Assembly (NCBI RefSeq): GCF_026210795.1
Contig: NC_089448.1
Span: 1,612,001 to 1,676,000 of the forward strand
Length of the DNA stretch: 64,000 nucleotides
Reading direction: 5' to 3'
Origin: Rhizophagus irregularis
Taxonomy: Eukaryota > Glomeromycota > Glomeromycetes > Glomerales > Glomeraceae
The translations under genes and the position numbers were made by a program. The notes under the pieces were generated by a model, which saw nothing but the letters and a program-made list of their open reading frames with translations, ran no database searches and was not told where the DNA came from. This document shows positions 10,791 through 24,369 of this stretch, piece by piece (positions within the stretch are counted from its first letter, which is position 1; each line of letters opens with the position of its first letter).

Positions 10791-11952
10791 GAAATAAAAG
10801 AATCGCTATCTCTAATGTATTAGATGGTATATCCAGATAGTTATATTTGGTTTCTGCTTTAAATTTTTGATGTACCTGTTTTTACCATTTTTTATTAGGC
10901 TAAAAAAAACAAATTAGGTTAGTAAGCGTTACAGCGGCACCTAGTCACATGATTCATCAAGTGATCCAACAACACAGCAATAGGTTATTGCTTCATACAA
11001 CTAACTTCTCTCCTAGATATTATTAAAATAAACGTGAGGCAGTATCCATTACAGACCTGCCAGTTCAATAGGGTTGCCATAACTCCCCTTATCATTGCAT
11101 CCACTTGTTCTTTTTAACGACCAGGTCCATTGGTTGTTTTCACTTGAGTAGGTTAGTCTAATCTAACATATCTCACCTTTTTAGACTTTAATCTCCATTT
11201 TGTTTTTTTAAAAAAATTTTTTTTTTTGCTTGTTCGACATTTGTTGTCCTGACCTTGGATTAAATGATACACCCTAGATATTTGTAAAAAAAATATTTAT
11301 TTACATAAAATTATTTGTTTGCATGAAAAAGAGTTTGTTACCTTTCTCTAAAGGAGGGAGAAAGAGGGAAGAATAAGAGGATGTGTAAAAAAAAAGAAAG
11401 AAATTTTTTTTTTTGTTGCACAAGCTTTTCATAATAAAAAGTATAATATTTGTAATCAACTCTTGCGGACTTGCAAAAATAAAAAAATATAAAAAATAGT
11501 TAAAAAGTATAAATATACAAATTTTAGCTGACAAAAAATATCAGTCCGTCAAAATCATTAACCAATTAATATTGAATATAATATCATTACGGAATTTTAA
11601 TAAGTTAAATTAGTCATACTTCATTTTTACATCTTTTACAATAATGATCATATGATCAATACGTAATTAGTTGATTATTGAACAGTCCAATAATATGTAA
11701 CACTTATTACGCTTATCAGACATCACGGTCATCACGTTTACACGAGGTATTCCATTATAAAAATTTTTTATTTTTTATTTGATTTTGATTTACGAATTTT
11801 TTTTATAAAAAATCAAAAATAATTAATCAATTTTTTTTTCTATTAAAAAGGATGGATAAGTAAATAAATGTATAGATAAAAGAATTCATTTATTTCACAT
11901 TTTTTTTTTACAAGTAAAATGCCGACCCTCCTTTGTTTTATCAAAAAAAAAA
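10791..11952. other. Intergenic AT-rich, nothing recognised
   Basis: About 1.1 kb of AT-rich sequence with long homopolymer runs. I see no credible coding region, RNA gene or terminal repeats. Confidence 0.4.
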
Positions 11953-13688
<1,736 letters not shown>

Positions 13689-14669
13689 TATTCTTACTTT
13701 TTGTTCACGTAATTTTATTTTCACGTTCAGATAATAACAATAATATTTATCTTATATCTAGATTAAAAGAACACTCATTATTATTATTATAATTATTTTT
13801 TTTTTTTAATGGGGAATTCGAGTCAAAAATATTGATTCATTAACATTTATAATAGATAAAAAAAAATAAAGTTTATTTTTGAATCATTATACACTGATAC
13901 ACATTTATGCAAAATGATTTTCAAGTGTAACCTACACGCTAGACATGTTTTACAATGCAATACTTTTAAAGCCTTTAACCAATAACGTTATAGAACATTA
14001 GTATATGCAAATATTTTGCATAATATCTTGGAAACAACCCGAGATCTTATAGTTTTAATAGAACTAAATTACTTTGTTCTAGAAAGATAATCGTTATTGC
14101 GTAATTTACATAATTTTGAAATATTAATAATATGCAAAATTATAATTGTTTTTAGAATTGTTTTACAATTAACTACACGTAGGAACAAATAGAAGAAAAA
14201 ATGGTTGAAACACAATATCTTGTTATTATTCAATAAACTCTTTTTTGTCGATCTACTTTTTTTTTTAAATTTACTATATTCGATGTTCATTATAATGAGT
14301 TTTATATGCTTGATAAAAGCATGATTAGTCATTAGAATGATTATACTATAAATGTAATTATACATCTCAAATTGTCGTACACAGTTATTTTTTAACTTTA
14401 TTAAGAAGGAAATAATTTTTTCATATTTTCCGCTTTTGTACAAATTATTGTTTCACTTTTTTTCCGTTTCCTTTCTAAACAGACCTTTCCGTAGTACTAT
14501 GGTAAATTCTTAAGATTCCATGAGAAAATCTAGAAATACTTTCCGTATCACCAACAAAAGGCTCAAACCCCTGATAATTCAGATATAAATAAAATGCGTA
14601 TATTCAAATTTTCCAAATTCATTGTCTTATCGATACTTGTTTATAACATATATTAATTAACTTAATAAA
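13689..14669. other. Intergenic, nothing recognised
   Basis: AT-rich spacer between the sulfhydrylase relic and the kinase gene. A 124-codon minus-strand frame (14069-14443) consists of Lys, Ile, Asn and Phe in the proportions expected from AT bias and is not called. Confidence 0.4.
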
Positions 14670-17467
14670 ATGGAAATTATAAATACAAATGATAAAAATT
14701 CTTTTGATCCAACACCAAGATTAAAATCTAGTCCTATACCAATTAAATTTATTTCTTTTAATTGGCGTGATATTAATTGTATTTATTGTGGAGAAAAATA
14801 TATTGATACGCTTTTTGTTTCACAAAAATATTGTAAAAAATGTTTATCACGTTATATTAATGATATGACTAATAATAATATATACTTGGACGTATATATT
14901 ACCACAATGGACTTAGAATGTAGTGAACATGAAATAAGTAGGACAAATGTACCACAAAGTATTGGAAATTGTGTGAGAATTTTATGTTTTAAACAAATAA
15001 ATGAACCTATTAGATATTTTAGTCATCGTGGAAAAAAAAAGATCTCACTCTATACAATAAGGTGATTTAAAGTGAAAAATATTGTAAATTATGTGGAAAG
15101 TCATTATATCAAGGAACAGGAACAGATTACTATAGACTTAAATTATGCTCAGATTGTTATCTAATTTCTTCTGGATCGATAGAATCAACCTTCGTTAAAA
15201 AGAAAATTTCAATTTTTTACTTACCATGGTGGTATAATGATCCTTTGTGCGATATTTGTTATTTAGAGTTAACATTTACATCAGACTGTCAAAAGTATTG
15301 TGAAAATTGTTATATATTTTATGTTGGATGCAGATATTGTTTAACAACTAACATTATTTTTGGACCTACGGATCAATCTCAATGTAAAAAATGCAAAAGA
15401 ATATCGCCCATAAATAGTAATTTTGATGATTTTCTTTTTAATAATAATCTTATAATATGCGATAATTTAGATTATTTGAAGTTAGCCGAATTTGAAAATA
15501 TTGTAAAAAACATTAATAAGTATTATGTGCAAAGTGAAATAATTAGGTCTATATTTAAAGAAAAAAAACAAGTAAAACAAAATAGTAATAAGTGGATACC
15601 ATATTCTCAATTTAAAGATGTAAAAGAAATGACAAAGGGGGGATATGGTACTATATATAAAGCAACTTGGTTTAAATATGGCACGCATTGGTTAAATAAA
15701 AACGAAACTGTCATTTTAAAAAGATTTGAAAATTCTAAAAATAATGGCAAATATTTCTTAAATGAGGTAAAATATTTTAAAATATTTCTTACATAATATA
15801 TTTTAAATGAACTAAATTTTTATCCTTAAATTTAAATAGTTAAAATCATGTAATCATTGTTTTGAAGACAAAACGGGTTATATTATCGAAACTTATGGCT
15901 TTGCAAAAGATCCTGAATTAGAGGATTATATATTAGTTATGAAATATGCACTAGGAGGGGATTTACATAAGCATTTGCAGAATAATTTTGCAAGTATTAC
16001 ATGGGATGAAGGAAAATTACGTATTTTATATCAAATCTCAAAGGGGTATTTATATTTTATATATTTATTAATCTTCTTTAAATTTAAGTTATTAATTTTT
16101 TTTATTTTTTAGACTTGAAACTATTCATAATAAAGAATTTATACATCGAGACTTCCATAGTGGAAACATATTATTTGATTTTAAGTTAATTTTAAGTAAT
16201 TGGAAAATTGGAGATCTAGGATTATCACAAGCTGTAAATAGTAAATCATCAAATAACGAAGTATATGGAGTAATACCTTACATTGCAACTGAAATATTTA
16301 AAGGATCAGAATTTTCTAAAGAAGCTGATATTTATAGTTTGGGTATGATAATGTGGGAACTTACAACAGGTTGTAAACCTTTTGATAACGTTAAACATGA
16401 TCATCATCTTATTTATAAAATTCTTGATGGAGAACGACCTAAAATTACGGAAGATACACCAGAATGTTATGCTGAATTAATAAAAAGTTGTTGGGACCCT
16501 GATCCTAAAAAAAGACCTTCTATAAAAGACATTTGTTTGACTTTTAATAGGTGGACATATGAAAGAGTAAATGAGGAAGAATTTAGCCAAGCTGAAGCAA
16601 AAAGAGCGAAATTAATAGAATCAAAGAAGATTGGGCCAGAATTTGCTGAAAAACGTCATTTAGGAGCTATTTATACAAGTAGACCATTAAGTGCTTTAAT
16701 TTCTGACTGTTCGTCCACATATTCATTTTCAACAATTTCATTTGGTAAGCGAGGTATTTCAAAAAAAAACTTAAATATGTCATCTATAAACTGAAACATG
16801 TTATAATCCTTAGATTCCAATTATATCTCAGAATTAGAAAATAATAAAGGCACTGAAAGGTATTTAAAATAAAAAAAAAATTATTTTAAATGATGTAATT
16901 AATTATTCGAATTTATTAATTTCCGTTTAGTTTATCACTACAAAATCTAAATTCTAATTACATCTCAGAAGAATTAGAGCTTGATATAGACATTGAAAGG
17001 TATCTCAAATAAAAAATATTTTTAAATGATACAACTAATTATTTGAATTTATTAATTTTTTAATTAATTTACCATCGCTCTACAATTCAAAATTTAAATC
17101 CTAGATATATCTCAGAAGAATTAAAGCTTGATATAAACACTGAAAGGTATTTAAAATAATGATAATAAATGTTTTTAAATGACACAACTAATTAGTAGTA
17201 TTTAATTTACCGTACAATTTTTTATTTAGATCACAAAATTTAAGTTCTACAATTCAAAATTTTTCAACCTCTTTAAAAAAAAGAAGCAATGTAGAATTTT
17301 TAAATGTAGCACCTCATAATAATAGTGGTAAATATTCATTTGGCTCTATGTTATTTTATTTCTTTCGTTTTAATCAATTACATTAATATTTAATTTTTTT
17401 CATTAAAATCAAATATAAAATATTATATATAGGAAAACGTATTAAAACTAATTTTAATTATCCATAG
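14670..17467 (+). pseudogene. Cysteine-rich protein kinase gene with frame damage
   Basis: Glomeromycotan-style gene: CxxC zinc-binding-like modules (CIYCGEKY..YCKKC; YCKLCGK..LCSDC; CDICY..YCENC; CKKCKR), then a tyrosine-kinase-like catalytic domain and a low-complexity tail. Kinase landmarks: glycine loop KGGYGTIYKATW, lysine in VILKRF, catalytic FIHRDFHSGNILF, metal-binding IGDLGLSQ (DLG for DFG), then ATE where most kinases have APE, and DIYSLGMIMWEL. Introns: 15767-15839, 16046-16112, 16745-16813, 16860-16930, 17147-17229; a final short exon ends in TAG at 17465-17467. The frame breaks between the first two cysteine modules: the ORF from 14670 runs out at 15065, while the frame carrying the rest holds a TAA at 15068-15070. 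A nine-A run at 15032-15040 is the likely slip. Either a young pseudogene, a sequencing slip plus a nonsense change, or a missed intron. It would otherwise act as a cytosolic Ser/Thr/Tyr kinase; substrate unknown. Confidence 0.75.
16814..17229 (+). repeat. Tandem exon-plus-intron cassettes in kinase tail
   Basis: Three consecutive units of about 140-147 bp. Each ends in (C/A)A(C/T)TGAAAG followed by GTAT(T/C)T (16851, 16991, 17138). Unit A is exon 16814-16859 (SNYISELENNKGTE) plus intron 16860-16930. Unit B is exon 16931-16999 (NSNYISEELELDIDIER) plus the next intron. Unit C ends at 17146 (PRYISEELKLDINTER) plus intron 17147-17229. Exon B is 69 nt with both introns in phase 2, so duplicating it keeps the frame. 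In unit C the expected acceptor TTTAG reads TTTAC. Confidence 0.8.
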
Positions 17468-18957
17468 AACTAATAGCAGAAGCAAAATATTTCGTTATTC
17501 TGCAGATACAGAGTATGATATAGAGATATTTAATAATTTTTTATTAGACTTTCTCACTATTTAAAGAAATAATATGATATTTATTTTAAGACTTGAATTT
17601 GTAATTTTTTATTTCATATACTACTAGAGATTACGAATGAATTGTTTATTTTTTTTTTTACATTTATATTTAAAGTAACTGTTTATTAAATATGTTGGAA
17701 GTCACCAATATTGTAGCATAATCTTGTACTTTTTTTAATTTTCCTGAAAATCAATTTTATATTCTTTTCTGACTTTCGCACAATTTTATAAAAAAAATGG
17801 ATTTTTCAAAAAATATTAATGGATAATCAAATTTACTTGAAGCTTAAGGTGGTGAACATAGTATGATTGTACGAATGAACCCTTGGAATGAATCTTTGTA
17901 TTATTAGTAGATTCTAGTATTTTATTCTCAATTAATGGATTTTGAGATTATTGCAAAGCACTTGAAGAGCATATTTCTTTCAAGAGTATTTAAGTATCAC
18001 AATTACATTTAAATGCCTCGACGACAAGCCCCTCTTGTACATCGCAACATTGTTATGGCGGGTGTGATGATGAAATTACAGTTAAAGGAAAGGAAATACA
18101 AAATTTTGTATTAGTTGTAAAAGAGTTGTGCAATCTGCTCAATCATAATAGAACATCCTATATCAATTATTTATAATGCAAAAAAAAAAGAACAAATGAA
18201 ATATCTTAGTAAATCACTTCTAATGAATTATACAAAATTATGAAAAATGCAAACTCAACTAATGAATTAATTAAAGAATTGAAGAATTTGCTAGTGAATC
18301 AAATTTTGACTACAAATAAATCTATTGTGGACTTAAAACATTTTTCTATAGAAAAATATTTTCAGTTGAAAATTTATGTTATACCACCGGGAACACTATA
18401 TAATCTTTTATATTGTAATTTTTACGTATAATTAATTGCAATGATGTCTACTTACACAGTTTCTATAAAATTAGTATAACAAATCTAAATAGTTTCTTGA
18501 AATATATTATGGTAATTATAATTATTATAAGTCTCCAACCTATTATACATTAGTTAATAAATTAAAAAATTTTTTATTTCTTACCAAATTATATTATTAA
18601 TTTTAAGATAATAATCAGTTTAATTTTACGCAGTCGTGGCGTTCAAGGAATGACTTTTTCAAAAGGTGGTTTATTATAATGAAGAAGTAAATAAATTGAT
18701 TTATTTTGATTTTACTCCTACTTCTTCAGATATCCAATCTTAATATTATCAGTGCATCAGGTATTTTGTTGGGTTTTTGGTAATATAAACGAGTAAAGCA
18801 CTAAATTCATTAAATAAGTGATGCAATCATGCAAATTTTAACGACGAGTAGGTCTTATATATACCACAGTATGTCTATTCCATACAGAGTAACAACATGA
18901 CAAAAAGGACTGAAGAAACACTTTCTTTGCTTACCCAATTATTGAGACTTCTGGTTA
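17468..18957. other. Intergenic; weak coding-like traces only
   Basis: No gene I can name. Around 18012-18420 there are broken stretches with some coding flavour: an ATG at 18012 opening MPRRQAPLVHRN, and a 63-codon frame at 18240-18431 with KNANSTNELIKELKNLL. Frames do not join and no family is recognised. They may be a decayed gene or chance. Confidence 0.35.
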
Positions 18958-19178
18958 AGGCCGGGCAAAAAAAAATTTAGATTCTCGTGACCCGGCCGGT
19001 CAGTTTTTCGAAAAATGGAAATTTTTTTAAAAATTTTTATCACGTGATTTTAAGTTTTTTGGCCAATGTGTATAAAAAAATTTCACATATAAAAAATTTT
19101 TACATATATAAAAAAAAATGCCGGTCATTTTTAAAATTTTTATGTCACGAGAATCTAAAAATTTTTTTTGCCCGGCCT
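18958..19178. mobile_element. 221-bp foldback element (AGGCCGGGC ends)
   Basis: The left end AGGCCGGGCAAAAAAAAATT with TTAGATTCTCGTGAC and the right end GTCACGAGAATCTAAAA..GCCCGGCCT form an inverted repeat of about 33 bp. A second inner pair, CCGGTCA / TGACCGG-like, is also present. Non-coding. Flanking bases (GGTTA and AATTA) give no convincing target duplication. Confidence 0.7.
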
Positions 19179-19203
19179 AATTAGTAGTCATGTATAATCC
19201 TAG

Positions 19204-19690
19204 TCTAGTTTTACTAAACTTTTTTTTAAAAGAATTGGTGGGATCAGTTGTACCTTTTTTTTTTGTAGGTCTCTCTTCTCATAATTTTTAGGATCCACGG
19301 TTGAAGAAAGTGGTGTGTATTAACGGTGCTGTTAGGTGTTTGTAGGTAGTTGTAGTGCGTTTTTCCTTTCTTTTCTCTGCGTCCTAGGGTTTTTTTAGCT
19401 TTAGCTTTTTCCCTCCCCCCTTTTTTTTAGTCATTTTCCAGGTCCCCATAGGTATTTTTTTTTTTCGTGTTCTTATTTAAATTTTTTATTTTCCGTTCTC
19501 TGGCGGCACATTCTGGGTATGATTGTGGATCTGTCCCGTTTTGTATCCTTCAAAGATCAGATGTTATTGCCTGTTGTAGCGGTTTTTTTGTTTGTAATCA
19601 TGTTTGTTTTTACTGCATATTTTATGGTTTTAGCATCCTGTACTTCAATTTGATTCATCTGCCAATAAAAATAAAAATAAAAATAAATTA
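19204..19690 (+). mobile_element. Retroposon-like insert with (AAAAT)n tail
   Basis: A GC-richer segment ending CTGCCAATAAAAATAAAAAT and further AAAAT units at 19660-19686. Such a tail is the signature of target-primed reverse transcription by some LINE machineries. The 5' boundary is not fixed; a short AGAATT occurs on both sides (near 19234 and 19689). An open frame at 19467-19691 has no recognisable domain. The element at 49012-50065 on the other strand has the same kind of tail but an unrelated body. Confidence 0.5.
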
Positions 19691-21100
19691 GAATTTTTTT
19701 TTCCTGCTTGACATAAAATAAGTTTGATTTTTTTTTTATATAATTTTTTTTAGATATGTATATCCATTAGAGCCTATAAGGGAATATAAAATACTAATAA
19801 AAAAAAAATAAATAGCATCCAAAAATATTTTAATTAAATTTTTTTGTCTTACATTAGCTGATACTTAAGTATAGTAAATATCTGCGCATAAAACAATTGA
19901 TTATTTCAGTATAATACAGTATCATCACCATTATGAGCATTGTAGTCGCATTTTCAACATCATTATTATGAAAATGAAAAAAAAATAATACTTAAAAAAT
20001 TTTAATATAAAAAAAGCCATATTTATGATATAGTCACAAATGTATCAGACAACGCAATTACAGTATTGTAGATGTATTGCAATTTCGTATTAACGTACAA
20101 TGCATTGTTACGTTACTAAAATAACAGCGTGATACTATAGTGAAAGCGATGTCATAAAATCACAGGTTTCAGCAATATTTATTTTTTTCGCAGCTCAATA
20201 AAAGGACTCTTTATGTACTGATATATTACATGAATGAAACCTTTCACTAGAAGCAATACAACATATTAGTTTTATAGATGATCACTTACAATAATATATA
20301 TTTTATCGAGTTTTTAATTATCATTAACCTTGGTGTTTATCTTAATAATATAGGATTCCCTATAATAAATTTATTCCGTGTTTTTTATTCTGTTATTTCC
20401 GTAAATGTATTATATTCACGCCTCGAAATGTATAGATTTTTAGTTATTTTTCCGTAATATAGAAATTACGGATAAATCTTTTACAGAAATGATATCTTCT
20501 AACAAAAATGTTAATTTTTCGTTACTTATAAAGATTGATCAACTGGTCCTAATAAATATTGTGTATTTGCATCAAAAAGATTTTTTTCAACTTCAAACTT
20601 GCCAAAATTATTAGAATTTAGAACATTTTAAATAATGAATTTAAAGATGTGATTTTATTTTTGTAATTTTTAGAATACACAAACGATAAAATACAGATAG
20701 GTATGGCACGTAATTTAAAACAACATGTTCTAAAACAGTTTTCGTTTTATTATATATAAATTGCTAAATTTAAGATTTAAAGCATTAAGCTTATAATATC
20801 GAAGTGTTTTAAAACATTTTTTAACACATGTTTTAAACCGTCGAAATCGTTTTAAAACATGTCCCTAAATACAGAATACAAGACAAAATATGTAATAGTG
20901 ATTCGAATATTAAGTAATTTGATAATATTATAACACAAGTAAACTAACGAAATATATATATATATAGTACAATGTATTATTACAAATAAATAGAATTTAA
21001 AAGACAAATTATAGACAAATGATTATTTAACAATACATAAATGTTTAATTTCCAATCAGATCTGACGATAAAATTCGTAAATGTAAAGAATTTTATTTTA
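19691..21100. other. Intergenic AT-rich
   Basis: No gene recognised. Near 20715-20865 there are several copies of the palindromic motif ACATGTTTTAAAAC and its inverse, possibly a small foldback element, but its ends could not be fixed. Confidence 0.4.
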
Positions 21101-21202
21101 TTACATAATTGTACAGCCACCAGATTCACCCGGTTTTTCAGTGGCTTCAGCAGTTGCGATAGATGGAATGGATAGTTTAATGGTAACTTCAGTCTGATTC
21201 AT
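21101..21202 (-). CDS. 33-residue peptide ending in a CaaX prenylation box
   Basis: A complete micro-ORF: ATG at 21202-21200, TAA at 21103-21101, in-frame TAA upstream, A at position -3. The peptide starts MNQTEVTIKLSIPSI and ends ATEKPGESGGCTIM. CTIM is a farnesylation-type CaaX box at the very C-terminus. It uses GC-bearing codons (GCC, GGC, CCG, TCC) unlike the surrounding AT-rich DNA. A TATAAATT motif lies about 130 bp upstream on the same strand. Size and CaaX ending resemble fungal a-factor-like lipopeptide pheromone precursors. Alternatives are the last exon of a G-protein gamma subunit or small GTPase, since CTAAC just before the ATG and the AG within AATCAG could be a branch site and acceptor, or chance. 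I saw no upstream exon on the minus strand to 21660. The CaaX box is seen; the role is inference. Confidence 0.5.
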   Translation of the reverse strand: MNQTEVTIKLSIPSIATAEATEKPGESGGCTIM

Positions 21203-22387
21203 TTTGTTAGGAAATTTAAAGAATTTAATTGATTTTAAGAGTTTGAATTATGCGAAAAAAACTATCAAAGTATTTTTTTCTTTTTCTTTTTTTTTTTGAT
21301 TGAATTTTAATTTTTTGTCTTCTTAAGAAAATTTTTTGCTAATTTATACTTTTTCATACTTTTGGATTGAAAAATATTTAATATTGTGTGCATTTGCGCA
21401 TTGTCTCCGTGTTTGAAAAAACAATTGTAATTGATCTACAATACGTCAATTTTTAGTTACACTTTTTAGGAGCTGAAACATCACAACATACAAAAGAATT
21501 TTCATACAGACAATATTTTCACCATATTTGTGTGTTAACAATATTTTTTTAAAATTCAGTGTGAGTATTGTCCTAAAATACTATATCATTATATTTTTTT
21601 TTTTTTTTATATTGTTGTATTTTATCTTTATCTATTATTTGAAATCATTGTAATCATATGGTGTCACGTTAAGACTCCTTAATTGTGTAATTGTGTAGCT
21701 TTTCTCCCACTCGTCAGTTATGTTATACAAACAAAAAAGGAATAGTATTCCTAAGGAAAATTTTTGGTTACATTAATTTCCAAAAAGGAAATATCGTCTC
21801 ACGTCGCTTTTCAGCAACAGGGATGTTCCGCCTTTTTTTTATTTTGTAGGTACTACCTATCTGGACAATAAATCGTAAATGGATAAAAAAATAGAATCAT
21901 TTTTTTTTTATGATCAAATATTTTGATGTAATTATTAAATATTTGTAAAAAAAAAAAATTTATTTATTTTTATAGATATATTTAATCCTATAACATTTGT
22001 CCAAATTTTTTTAACTTTGAATGAGAAATTTTGATTACATAATGATTGACATTTACCGAAATCTTTCATTATTTTTTTTTATTTAATCGATAATGGTAAA
22101 AGAATAGATAAAATTTTTTTTTAATTAAAAAAAAAAAGGAAAAAAAAATAAATTATTTTATTAATTTGAGATATTTATTTATGATATTATTTTATCATAG
22201 TACTTTTTTTTTATTTATCATGGTAAATAAATTATTATTAATAAATAATTACGCTTATCATCATTACCATTTTGTTACGTACATGATTACGTACACAATC
22301 ATCATTTTTTTTGAAAAGAATCACTTTTTTTTTTCAAAAAAAAAAAATATATATTAACCTGCCATCCGTAGAGAAGCTAACTGCGGA
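21203..22387. other. Intergenic AT-rich
   Basis: No gene recognised. Near the micro-ORF, 21275-21300 is a CT-rich tract (T-rich with C) on the plus strand, which would be an AG-rich leader on the minus strand. The rest is homopolymer-rich. Confidence 0.4.
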
Positions 22388-22470
22388 TCCAATGCTTGAA
22401 GCTTGAAGCTTGAAGCATATACTTAAGTTTTGGCTTAAGCATAAGTTTCAAGCTTCAAGCTTCAAGCTTA
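22388..22470. repeat. Palindromic heptamer array (GCTTGAA)n
   Basis: Three tandem copies of GCTTGAA at the left (about 22392-22415) face three tandem copies of TTCAAGC at the right (about 22447-22469), separated by an imperfect palindrome around CTTAAGTTTTGGCTTAAG. The whole 80 bp can fold into one long hairpin. Confidence 0.7.
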
Positions 22471-22871
22471 ATATAAAAAATGCTGGAAAAGTTTAAGCTA
22501 TATTTGGGCATCAAACTAACCATATATTGAATTTCACAACAAATTTATTAAAATAATACTACGATTAAAGCTAAACACATTACACAAGCTTTTCGGCATT
22601 CTTATCTTCAAGCTAAAGAAATGAAACCAATATTTAAATAAAATTAAATTTTCAATTCTACTTTCCGCAAAATCTTTTACATCAATATCGCATTAAACCA
22701 CAATGTAATTTTGTACTAGAATCTTTATATAGTACACATTCCTTCTTTAACATTATAAGTTTGTTGTACATTTTGCATTAATACATATTATGCACACGTC
22801 CCTGTACGTTGCTTTTTGCTGCCTCGGTTTTTACTGCCAAAAAATTCCCAATTGTTCATAACCCTGACTTG

Positions 22872-23234
22872 TAGGACCGATTTTCCCAGAGAAACCTGAA
22901 AAAAAATGTCACGAAAAATCACGTGATATTTTTTATCACCGGCGCTGGGGTAGTCGACCACCTCATACCGGTCTTCATAACAGATAATAAATGATTTTTA
23001 TATTGCTGTAAATTTAAAGCTAAAAAAAATTTTTTTATTTGCAAAAAAAAAAAGAAAAAATACCGAACGGTCTTATTGTATGCGATACAGGACCGAAAGA
23101 CCGATGTCCTACACCAAGACGGACCGGTTCGTCTTTTTAAGGATTAAGACCGTAAGCCCACGGTGTTTTAGGACCCGATGACCATCCTTACGGAAGACGC
23201 TATTGCCGCGACTGACGATTAAAAATCGGTCCTA
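22872..23234. mobile_element. MITE with TAGGACCGATTTT ends
   Basis: The left end TAGGACCGATTTT and right end AAAATCGGTCCTA are perfect inverses over 13 bp. The interior is GC-richer than the surroundings and repeats GACCG/CGGTC motifs. Flanking octamers (CTGACTTG and TCATGTGA) do not match, so the insertion is old or the flanks rearranged. Confidence 0.65.
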
Positions 23235-23246
23235 TCATGTGATCAT

Positions 23247-23636
23247 TTGACGATCAATGTTTTAAATGTTATATGGACAATAATATATTGTGCTGATATT
23301 CCGTGTCCGAAATGTCATAACGTGAATGACACAAATTACCATTTAGGATTTTGCCCGTCTATTCGAACGGACCTTATTAACATTATCTCTGAACACAAAC
23401 CTATACTCAAACAGCTGATCTTGGATCACACCCCGGAGAAAACTATGACATATTTCTTAGATGATGACTTAGCAACGCTTCCTCTCTTCGCACCTAACAT
23501 TGATGAAAAACACGAAATTTATTTGCTCATACACCAATTTATTCCCAGTTCGCTTACTACTCCATCAATACTACCTACACAAAACAGCGCGTCGTTTTAT
23601 CGTTCTTACACAACATTATGCCCACCTATATGGTGA
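23247..23636 (+). pseudogene. Reverse-transcriptase C-terminal fragment, copy 1
   Basis: An open frame of 129 codons containing CPKCHNVNDTNYHLGFCPS, a C-x2-C-x7-H-x4-C zinc-binding pattern. Such a knuckle sits at the C-terminus of many LINE-type polyproteins; the related motif in the LINE ORF here (29557-33440) is CIRCRKYEEDWEHVWIC. No RT domain precedes it, so it is a 5'-truncated fragment. A frameshifted second copy at 40858-41225 stands in the same position upstream of F-box copy 4. The fragment was therefore present before the F-box duplication. Confidence 0.7.
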
Positions 23637-23827
23637 TTATGGTCCGCCCATATAAGGTTACAACATACGCACTTGTGACATAAATTATAAGGATGTAAGC
23701 TTTTGATGATCAACCTGGTTAAATTATAGATCCGGGATAAATATGGATAAATCTGAGGTTTAATCCCAGACTTTTGATCAGAAAGGCGGGCCATAATAAA
23801 AGGTATATTGGTTTATTGTTTGGTTTA

Positions 23828-23935
23828 CCTATAAAAAAAAATCTAGAAAAAACTCCGATAAATAATCATTTTTCTAGTTTTTATTCCGAAGAAACTCAAA
23901 CACGTGATCATTTTTCAGAAAATTTTTATAGGGTC
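23828..23935. mobile_element. CCTATAAAAA foldback MITE, copy 1
   Basis: Bounded by ACCTATAAAAAAAAATCTAG and AATTTTTATAGGGT, with TGATCATTTTTC inside. About 105 bp, non-coding. Further copies at 36011-36085, 41409-41494 and 59698-59798. Confidence 0.6.
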
Positions 23936-24369
23936 ATTAATATACTGTATATGTTAAGGCTGCTCCATGTCAATCTTCATAATTTCGGCCAGAGTTATAA
24001 GTAATAATATATAATAATTCTGGCCAAATTTTATAATTCCGGCCTAAACTACATGCTTTTAGCACGTAACTTGTCAGCGCAATAAAACTTATGCGCACTA
24101 AAGTTTCATGATGTCGTGTATACTGCAACTAATGAAGAAGAAATTATATGATAAGCTAGATTATTTATAAATTCATTACAATAAGAAATTTTATTCTACC
24201 GAAAACTTAATATAATGAACGAACCTAATGGAGGATTCGGTGTATCAAGTTCTGAATATATTTGTAAATTGTCTCGGTCATACTAGGTTCATTGCAAGAT
24301 TGTAAAAGCCTTATGAAATTTTTGCTTTTATAAATGCCAATATAGTATAATTGGGCAACATTTGTTTAT

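Noticed and set aside
14069..14443. 124-codon minus-strand ORF
   Set aside because: Composition is what AT-rich noise gives, with no motif, and neighbours show no gene signals.
22872..23234. Recent hAT insertion
   Set aside because: Inverted ends are clear, but flanking octamers do not match, so a recent clean insertion is not supported.
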